Positions 54,960 through 64,000 of a stretch of DNA of 64,000 nt are shown here, in pieces (positions within the stretch are counted from its first letter, which is position 1; every line of letters begins with the position of its first letter). The position numbers were made by a program, and so were the translations under genes. The DNA comes from Nemertoderma westbladi (taxonomy: Eukaryota > Xenacoelomorpha > Nemertodermatida > Nemertodermatidae), in assembly GCA_032718475.1 (NCBI GenBank), contig JAUCBJ010005321.1, forward strand, positions 1 to 64,000. The letters are read 5' to 3'. The notes below the pieces were generated by a model. The model saw only the letters and a program-made list of their open reading frames with translations, was not told the DNA's origin and searched no databases.

Positions 54960-55140
54960 CTATTAAATTGGAACTAATGACTTTCACAATTAGAACTACT
55001 GACTCTTTGATTAGAACTACTGGTGCATCCTGTTTAGAACATATGGTGCCCGGTTTAGAACTAAGAGACTATTCCATTGCAGAACTACTAATGACGTTTA
55101 CGGTTTGGAACTAAAGTACTTTAGAACCAACGACACCCAA
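54960..55140. repeat. Degenerate short repeats around TTAGAACTACTGA
   Basis: Six to eight degenerate units of about 20-30 bases beginning TTAGAACTACT or a variant occur in succession. The region 54741-54960 before it, and 55141-55186 after it, show nothing recognisable. Confidence 0.6.
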
Positions 55141-55186
55141 TCGTTTTTACCTGCCTGTCTACCTAATTTTGGTCTAACATACGATT

Positions 55187-56020
55187 ATAAACCCCTTCAC
55201 TTTGTTTTCTAAAGGAATGCCCATTCACCACCATGGGTAATCTTCCACAGTAAACCGTTCCACTCTGTTTCCTAAAGGAATGCCTCTTCGCCAACATGGG
55301 TGATCTTCCATAGTAAACCCTTCCACTCTGTTTCCTAAAGGAATGCCTGTTCACCACCACTGGTGATCTTCCACAGTAAATCCTTCCACTCTGTTTCCTA
55401 AAGGAATGCCTGTTCACCACCATGGGTGATCTTCCACAGTAAACCCTTCCACTCTGTTTCCTAAAGGAATGCCTGTTCACCACCATGGGTGATCTTCCAC
55501 AGTAAACCCTTCCACTGTGTTTCCTAGAGGAATGCCTGTTCACCACCATGGGTGATCTTCCACAGTAAACCCTTCCACTCTGTTTCCTAAAGGAATGCCT
55601 GTTCACCACCATGGGTGATCTTCCACAGTAAACCCTTCCACTCGGTTTCCTAAAGGAATGTCTGTTCACCACCATGGGTGATCTTCCACAGTAAACCCTT
55701 CCACTATGTTTCCTAGAGGAATGCCTGTTCACCACCATGGGTGATCTTCCACAGTAAACCCTTCCACTCTGTTTCCTAAAGGAATGCCTATTCACCACCA
55801 TGGGTGACCTTCCACAGTAAACCCCTCCACTCTGTTTTCTAAAGGAATGCCTATTCACCACCATGGGTGATCTTCCACAGTAAACCCTTCCACTCTGTTT
55901 CCAAAAGGAATGTCTGTTCACCACCATGTGTGATCTTCCACAGTAAAGCCTTCCACTATGTTTCCTAAAGGAATGCCTGTTAATCACCATGGGTGATCTT
56001 CCACAGTAAACCCTTCCGCT
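55187..56020. repeat. 63-bp minisatellite, about 13 copies
   Basis: Thirteen units of 63 bp, counted by the recurring TTCCACAGTAAACCCTTCCA block. They carry scattered substitutions and no visible indels. Because 63 is a multiple of three, one - strand frame stays open for 275 codons (55163-55990), reading repeats of MVVNRHSFRKQSGRVYCGRS. There is no signal peptide or known domain, so coding is doubtful. Each unit contains the small inverted repeat TCACC-n-GGTGA. Confidence 0.9.
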
Positions 56021-57810
56021 CTGTTTCCCAGGTTACCTTGTTTCACATTTATCGACCAGTCAAGGATGAAAGCCTGGGTCGGGCTTGGCTGCAGCATTTA
56101 ATGCAATGCGCCTAAACATGTCACAATACTGTAATTCAAGCCCATTCACACCTGGTGAATGTTTTTTTAAGAAGGAATAGATGAGGCCTACAGTTACTTT
56201 ACTAGCCAGTGCGTATATCTGCTTTCCAGAAATGGTATAGTAGCTAAATGAGTAACTGGTGTTGCCGCTGGGGAATATACAGGGACGGTTTATTACTAAT
56301 TTACAATTAATGTATAGATGTTCAGGAGAAAATGTACAAAAATATTATTAAATATTTTTATAATTCTACAAAAATATATGAAAATATTTCACCAATATTG
56401 CTACTTTATATATAATATATTGCAACAAAATGTTGTAACAAACTTACCTTTATTTGTAGATAAGTTTTTCTTTCGTCAGGATCTTTGGAGCTGAAAAAAT
56501 TGTTCAACAATATTTGAATAAATTCTACGACTCTGTGATTTTAGAACGTAAAGTTTACTGATTGACACACTGTCGTGTCACATGTTCATTTTATGTCGTT
56601 TGTAAATGAACTTTATTTCTTCAAATATGGGTTTGTTAAAATTCAGTTCATCAATTAATGCGCTGTGTGTTCCAAGGGAGATATTATCTATCGCAAATAT
56701 CTCTGTAATAGGATGTTTGTCATCTTGTACTTAGGGGGTGTGTATGTAGAAATCACCTCATTGTAAAATCATGAATATGACTCAGATCCTGGGAACCAAT
56801 GATATTCGCGGAAGTTTCCTCCCATAAGATAACAGTAACAACGATTCTATTATCTTATTATCTTAAAAAAAATACCCAGAATATTTGATGATTATTTCAC
56901 AGAATAGATATTCATCGCCTAAAAGGAATTCATATGAGGTCAATGTTATTGTTACCAATCCTCAACGTCAAATCAATGTTACCAATTCTCAACTGCCTTT
57001 GTATCGAGCTGTTTATATTTATTACCCCCATCAGAGTCAGAGTGAACTTTATTTTAACTGAATATTGAATATGCTCAAACGAGCACCATTCATTCCCTTC
57101 CAACTAATCTGGTTATTGAAAATTCCATAGCACCGAAACAGCACACTGAGGTGCAATTAGAAATTCTTATAAACATGGACAACAAAAAAGTGTAAATTAC
57201 TAGAACTGCTGGATCTCATGTCTGCCTCCAACACCGTCGACCACCATTGTCTTCTGCATGTTTTCGAATCTGACCTTAATTTGCGGTGCATGTCTACGTT
57301 GGTTCATATGTTTGGGATTATGTCTTTCCCCAGCATAATCCTGTCACTACTATATAATAATAGTAATTCATAATATAATATATATATATAATATATAATA
57401 ATGGTAATTTATTGCATCAGGGGTATCTTTCAATTTATTGAGCACCACTAAATCGGGGTTTACATTAACGCACACAGCTTGGTGGGTCGTCGTCGGTGCA
57501 TAGAAGCACCAAGCTTGATGCACACGAACTATATAACACTTCCCTATTTACATTAAGTCACCATAGTCGGCGCATTTGAAATCAGTTTCTGCAAATTTTA
57601 TAATATTTGCAATACATATAATAATAATATATTAATATTATAAAATACAACTGTATATAAATATTGATTATACTGTATATATATTACTAATAATGTATAA
57701 TACTAATACTAATATACTGTATAATATATGTATTATGTCGACTAGACGGCGCATACTTATCGCCGCTGCTGGCTGGCATAGCATGCCTGGCCGCACGTGA
57801 AGCCCATCAA
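56021..57810. other. AT-rich non-coding region before the satellite
   Basis: About 1.8 kb with no supportable gene. It includes A/T-rich tracts at 56330-56420 and TA-type simple repeats at about 57355-57400 and 57615-57740. The inverted repeat AGCTTGGTG / CACCAAGCT lies at about 57477-57515. Confidence 0.55.
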
Positions 57811-60800
57811 GAATCAAAGCGGCGTTGGTTGGTGAAACCAGAGACTTTTCATAGTGAATCAAAGCGGCGTTGGTTGCTGAAACCAGAGACTATTCATAGT
57901 GAATCAAAGCGGCGTTGGTTGGTGAAACCAGAGACTATTCATAGTGAATCAAAGCGGCGTTGGTTGCTGAAACCAGAGACTATTCATAGTGAATCAAAGC
58001 GGCGTTGGTTGCTGAAACCAGAGACTATTCATAGTGAATCAAAGCGGCGTTGGTTGGTGAAACCAGAGACTATTCATAGTGAATCAAAGCGGCGTTGGTT
58101 GCTGAAACCAGAGACTATTCATAATGAATCAAAGCGGCGTTGGTTGCTGAAACCAGAGACTATTCATAGTGAATCAAAGCGGCGTTGGTTGCTGAAACCA
58201 GAGACTATTCATAGTGAATCAAAGCGGCGTTGGTTGGTGAAACCAGAGACTATTCATAGTGAATCAAAGCGGCGTTGGTTGCTGAAACCAGAGACTATTC
58301 ATAGTGAATCAAAGCGGCGTTGGTTGGTGAAACCAGAGACTATTCATAGTGAATCAAAGCGGCGTTGGTTGGTGAAACCAGAGACTATTCATAGTGAATC
58401 AAAGCGGCGTTGGTTGCTGAAACCAGAGACTATTCATAGTGAATCAAAGCGGCGTTGGTTGGTGAAACCAGAGACTATTCATAGTGAATCAAAGCGGCGT
58501 TGGTTGCTGAAACCAGAGACTATTCATAGTGAATCAAAGCGGCGTTGGTTGCTGAAACCAGAGACTATTCATAGTGAATCAAAGCGGCGTTGGTTGGTGA
58601 AACCAGAGACTATTCATAGTGAATCAAAGCGGCGTTGGTTGCTGAAACCAGAGACTATTCATAGTGAATCAAAGCGGCGTTGGTTGCTGAAACCAGAGAC
58701 TATTCATAGTGAATCAAAGCGGCGTTGGTTGGTGAAACCAGAGACTATTCATAGTGAATCAAAGCGGCGTTGGTTGCTGAAACCAGAGACTATTCATAGT
58801 GAATCAAAGCGGCGTTGGTTGGTGAAACCAGAGACTATTCATAGTGAATCAAAGCGGCGTTGGTTGCTGAAACCAGAGACTATTCATAGTGAATCAAAGC
58901 GGCGTTGGTTGCTGAAACCAGAGACTATTCATAGTGAATCAAAGCGGCGTTGGTTGCTGAAACCAGAGACTATTCATAGTGAATCAAAGCGGCGTTGGTT
59001 GGTGAAACCAGAGACTATTCATAGTGAATCAAAGCGGCGTTGGTTGGTGAAACCAGAGACTATTCATAGTGAATCAAAGCGGCGTTGGTTGCTGAAACCA
59101 GAGACTATTCATAGTGAATCAAAGCGGCGTTGGTTGCTGAAACCAGAGACTATTCATAGTGAATCAAAGCGGCGTTGGTTGGTGAAACCAGAGACTATTC
59201 ATAGTGAATCAAAGCGGCGTTGGTTGGTGAAACCAGAGACTATTCATAGTGAATCAAAGCGGCGTTGGTTGCTGAAACCAGAGACTATTCATAGTGAATC
59301 AAAGCGGCGTTGGTTGCTGAAACCAGAGACTATTCATAGTGAATCAAAGCGGCGTTGGTTGCTGAAACCAGAGACTATTCATAGTGAATCAAAGCGGCGT
59401 TGGTTGGTGAAACCAGAGACTATTCATAGTGAATCAAAGCGGCGTTGGTTGCTGAAACCAGAGACTATTCATAGTGAATCAAAGCGGCGTTGGTTGCTGA
59501 AACCAGAGACTATTCATAGTGAATCAAAGCGGCGTTGGTTGCTGAAACCAGAGACTATTCATAGTGAATCAAAGCGGCGTTGGTTGGTGAAACCAGAGAC
59601 TATTCATAGTGAATCAAAGCGGCGTTGGTTGCTGAAACCAGAGACTATTCATAGTGAATCAAAGCGGCGTTGGTTGCTGAAACCAGAGACTATTCATAGT
59701 GAATCAAAGCGGCGTTGGTTGGTGAAACCAGAGACTATTCATAGTGAATCAAAGCGGCGTTGGTTGGTGAAACCAGAGACTATTCATAGTGAATCAAAGC
59801 GGCGTTGGTTGCTGAAACCAGAGACTATTCATAGTGAATCAAAGCGGCGTTGGTTGGTGAAACCAGAGACTATTCATAGTGAATCAAAGCGGCGTTGGTT
59901 GGTGAAACCAGAGACTATTCATAGTGAATCAAAGCGGCGTTGGTTGCTGAAACCAGAGACTATTCATAGTGAATCAAAGCGGCGTTGGTTGGTGAAACCA
60001 GAGACTATTCATAGTGAATCAAAGCGGCGTTGGTTGCTGAAACCAGAGACTATTCATAGTGAATCAAAGCGGCGTTGGTTGCTGAAACCAGAGACTATTC
60101 ATAGTGAATCAAAGCGGCGTTGGTTGCTGAAACCAGAGACTATTCATAGTGAATCAAAGCGGCGTTGGTTGGTGAAACCAGAGACTATTCATAGTGAATC
60201 AAAGCGGCGTTGGTTGCTGAAACCAGAGACTATTCATAGTGAATCAAAGCGGCGTTGGTTGGTGAAACCAGAGACTATTCATAGTGAATCAAAGCGGCGT
60301 TGGTTGGTGAAACCAGAGACTATTCATAGTGAATCAAAGCGGCGTTGGTTGGTGAAACCAGAGACTATTCATAGTGAATCAAAGCGGCGTTGGTTGGTGA
60401 AACCAGAGACTATTCATAGTGAATCAAAGCGGCGTTGGTTGGTGAAACCAGAGACTATTCATAGTGAATCAAAGCGGCGTTGGTTGGTGAAACCAGAGAC
60501 TATTCATAGTGAATCAAAGCGGCGTTGGTTGCTGAAACCAGAGACTATTCATAGTGAATCAAAGCGGCGTTGGTTGGTGAAACCAGAGACTATTCATAGT
60601 GAATCAAAGCGGCGTTGGTTGGTGAAACCAGAGACTATTCATAGTGAATCAAAGCGGCGTTGGTTGGTGAAACCAGAGACTATTCATAGTGAATCAAAGC
60701 GGCGTTGGTTGGTGAAACCAGAGACTATTCATAGTGAATCAAAGCGGCGTTGGTTGCTGAAACCAGAGACTATTCATAGTGAATCAAAGCGGCGTTGGTT

Positions 60801-63800
60801 GGTGAAACCAGAGACTATTCATAGTGAATCAAAGCGGCGTTGGTTGGTGAAACCAGAGACTATTCATAGTGAATCAAAGCGGCGTTGGTTGGTGAAACCA
60901 GAGACTATTCATAGTGAATCAAAGCGGCGTTGGTTGGTGAAACCAGAGACTATTCATAGTGAATCAAAGCGGCGTTGGTTGGTGAAACCAGAGACTATTC
61001 ATAGTGAATCAAAGCGGCGTTGGTTGGTGAAACCAGAGACTATTCATAGTGAATCAAAGCGGCGTTGGTTGCTGAAACCAGAGACTATTCATAGTGAATC
61101 AAAGCGGCGTTGGTTGGTGAAACCAGAGACTATTCATAGTGAATCAAAGCGGCGTTGGTTGGTGAAACCAGAGACTATTCATAGTGAATCAAAGCGGCGT
61201 TGGTTGGTGAAACCAGAGACTATTCATAGTGAATCAAAGCGGCGTTGGTTGGTGAAACCAGAGACTATTCATAGTGAATCAAAGCGGCGTTGGTTGCTGA
61301 AACCAGAGACTATTCATAGTGAATCAAAGCGGCGTTGGTTGGTGAAACCAGAGACTATTCATAGTGAATCAAAGCGGCGTTGGTTGGTGAAACCAGAGAC
61401 TATTCATAGTGAATCAAAGCGGCGTTGGTTGCTGAAACCAGAGACTATTCATAGTGAATCAAAGCGGCGTTGGTTGGTGAAACCAGAGACTATTCATAGT
61501 GAATCAAAGCGGCGTTGGTTGCTGAAACCAGAGACTATTCATAGTGAATCAAAGCGGCGTTGGTTGCTGAAACCAGAGACTATTCATAGTGAATCAAAGC
61601 GGCGTTGGTTGGTGAAACCAGAGACTATTCATAGTGAATCAAAGCGGCGTTGGTTGCTGAAACCAGAGACTATTCATAGTGAATCAAAGCGGCGTTGGTT
61701 GCTGAAACCAGAGACTATTCATAGTGAATCAAAGCGGCGTTGGTTGGTGAAACCAGAGACTATTCATAGTGAATCAAAGCGGCGTTGGTTGGTGAAACCA
61801 GAGACTATTCATAGTGAATCAAAGCGGCGTTGGTTGGTGAAACCAGAGACTATTCATAGTGAATCAAAGCGGCGTTGGTTGCTGAAACCAGAGACTATTC
61901 ATAGTGAATCAAAGCGGCGTTGGTTGCTGAAACCAGAGACTATTCATAGTGAATCAAAGCGGCGTTGGTTGGTGAAACCAGAGACTATTCATAGTGAATC
62001 AAAGCGGCGTTGGTTGCTGAAACCAGAGACTATTCATAGTGAATCAAAGCGGCGTTGGTTGCTGAAACCAGAGACTATTCATAGTGAATCAAAGCGGCGT
62101 TGGTTGGTGAAACCAGAGACTATTCATAGTGAATCAAAGCGGCGTTGGTTGCTGAAACCAGAGACTATTCATAGTGAATCAAAGCGGCGTTGGTTGCTGA
62201 AACCAGAGACTATTCATAGTGAATCAAAGCGGCGTTGGTTGCTGAAACCAGAGACTATTCATAGTGAATCAAAGCGGCGTTGGTTGGTGAAACCAGAGAC
62301 TATTCATAGTGAATCAAAGCGGCGTTGGTTGCTGAAACCAGAGACTATTCATAGTGAATCAAAGCGGCGTTGGTTGCTGAAACCAGAGACTATTCATAGT
62401 GAATCAAAGCGGCGTTGGTTGCTGAAACCAGAGACTATTCATAGTGAATCAAAGCGGCGTTGGTTGCTGAAACCAGAGACTATTCATAGTGAATCAAAGC
62501 GGCGTTGGTTGCTGAAACCAGAGACTATTCATAGTGAATCAAAGCGGCGTTGGTTGGTGAAACCAGAGACTATTCATAGTGAATCAAAGCGGCGTTGGTT
62601 GCTGAAACCAGAGACTATTCATAGTGAATCAAAGCGGCGTTGGTTGGTGAAACCAGAGACTATTCATAGTGAATCAAAGCGGCGTTGGTTGGTGAAACCA
62701 GAGACTATTCATAGTGAATCAAAGCGGCGTTGGTTGCTGAAACCAGAGACTATTCATAGTGAATCAAAGCGGCGTTGGTTGCTGAAACCAGAGACTATTC
62801 ATAGTGAATCAAAGCGGCGTTGGTTGGTGAAACCAGAGACTATTCATAGTGAATCAAAGCGGCGTTGGTTGCTGAAACCAGAGACTATTCATAGTGAATC
62901 AAAGCGGCGTTGGTTGGTGAAACCAGAGACTATTCATAGTGAATCAAAGCGGCGTTGGTTCGTGAAACCAGAGACTATTCATAGTGAATCAAAGCGGCGT
63001 TGGTTGGTGAAACCAGAGACTATTCATAGTGAATCAAAGCGGCGTTGGTTGGTGAAACCAGAGACTATTCATAGTGAATCAAAGCGGCGTTGGTTGGTGA
63101 AACCAGAGACTATTCATAGTGAATCAAAGCGGCGTTGGTTGGTGAAACCAGAGACTATTCATAGTGAATCAAAGCGGCGTTGGTTGCTGAAACCAGAGAC
63201 TATTCATAGTGAATCAAAGCGGCGTTGGTTGGTGAAACCAGAGACTATTCATAGTGAATCAAAGCGGCGTTGGTTGCTGAAACCAGAGACTATTCATAGT
63301 GAATCAAAGCGGCGTTGGTTGGTGAAACCAGAGACTATTCATAGTGAATCAAAGCGGCGTTGGTTGGTGAAACCAGAGACTATTCATAGTGAATCAAAGC
63401 GGCGTTGGTTGGTGAAACCAGAGACTATTCATAGTGAATCAAAGCGGCGTTGGTTGCTGAAACCAGAGACTATTCATAGTGAATCAAAGCGGCGTTGGTT
63501 GCTGAAACCAGAGACTATTCATAGTGAATCAAAGCGGCGTTGGTTGCTGAAACCAGAGACTATTCATAGTGAATCAAAGCGGCGTTGGTTGCTGAAACCA
63601 GAGACTATTCATAGTGAATCAAAGCGGCGTTGGTTGGTGAAACCAGAGACTATTCATAGTGAATCAAAGCGGCGTTGGTTGCTGAAACCAGAGACTATTC
63701 ATAGTGAATCAAAGCGGCGTTGGTTGGTGAAACCAGAGACTATTCATAGTGAATCAAAGCGGCGTTGGTTCGTGAAACCAGAGACTATTCATAGTGAATC

Positions 63801-64000
63801 AAAGCGGCGTTGGTTGGTGAAACCAGAGACTATTCATAGTGAATCAAAGCGGCGTTGGTTGGTGAAACCAGAGACTATTCATAGTGAATCAAAGCGGCGT
63901 TGGTTGGTGAAACCAGAGACTATTCATAGTGAATCAAAGCGGCGTTGGTTGGTGAAACCAGAGACTATTCATAGTGAATCAAAGCGGCGTTGGTTGCTGA
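57811..64000. repeat. 45-bp satellite array, about 137 full units, continuing past the window
   Basis: The units begin GAATCAAAGCGGCGTTGGTT and are exactly 45 bp from 57811 to the window end, with no indels seen. The sequence is almost invariant. Nearly all variation lies at the two bases after GGCGTTGGTT: GG (V-type) or GC (L-type), with CG only in two units (about 62961 and 63771). Other variants seen are one T for A in the first unit and one A for G near 58124. One + strand frame is open throughout, reading ESKRRWL(V/L)KPETIHS, but there is no in-frame ATG and all other frames have stops. It is best classed as satellite DNA. Confidence 0.95.

Noticed and set aside
57668-57862. 64-codon - strand open frame at the satellite edge
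   Set aside because: Formed partly from two satellite units and simple-repeat sequence. The - strand of the satellite has stops in every frame.
57811-64000. CRISPR array
   Set aside because: Unit length is a constant 45 bp with no unique spacers, and the sequence is from an animal genome. It is a satellite.

Overview
The window is repeat-dense DNA from an animal genome, almost certainly an invertebrate. BEL/Pao LTR retrotransposons, which are known only from metazoans, supply most of the coding sequence. RTE-like and other non-LTR retrotransposon remnants, AT-rich non-coding DNA and megabase-style tandem arrays fill the rest. There is no operon-like gene packing. The only plausible host-type gene is one 3' exon at the left edge.

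Layout. (1) 1-1617: the end of a family A LTR, a probable terminal exon of an unrecognised gene (396-890), AT-rich DNA and a cluster of four identical 13-mers. (2) 1618-36280: BEL/Pao copy A1 on the + strand. It has a truncated 5' LTR, a 1.6 kb leader, a decayed gag-pol (4091-12166), a 1.7 kb spacer, and an extra coding block after pol (ORF3 of about 1,100 codons and ORF4 with two CCHC zinc knuckles). Its 3' LTR is split by a later insertion. Without its nested insertions the element would be about 18 kb. (3) Nested in A1 are an RTE-like LINE (17123-20886, 11-bp target-site duplication, (TAG)n tail) and a complete BEL/Pao element B on the - strand (22062-35249). B has LTRs of 987 and 993 bp and target-site duplication GCTGG. 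It carries a 611-codon ORF and a 2,388-codon gag-pol ORF that lie in one frame and are separated by a single UAG. (4) 36281-39685: a LINE reverse-transcriptase fragment, AT-rich non-coding DNA and a tRNA-like sequence. (5) 39686-51540: copy A2, - strand, with nearly identical 1.2 kb LTRs and target-site duplication AATAG. It keeps a 1,408-codon gag-protease ORF but has lost reverse transcriptase, integrase and most of ORF3/ORF4 through clean internal deletions. (6) 51541-57810: LINE remnants on both strands and a 13-copy 63-bp minisatellite. (7) 57811-64000: about 137 copies of a 45-bp satellite, running off the window.

How the parts relate. A1 is the oldest visible element, by stops, frameshifts and LTR divergence. 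It was a landing site for the RTE element and for B. B has intact ORFs and nearly identical LTRs, and is the best candidate for recent autonomous activity. A2 is also recent but cannot encode its own reverse transcriptase or integrase, so it must have been moved in trans. The strongest candidate for something undescribed is the post-pol coding block of family A, which I do not recognise and which does not look like an envelope gene. No search or alignment program was run; all comparisons were made by eye.
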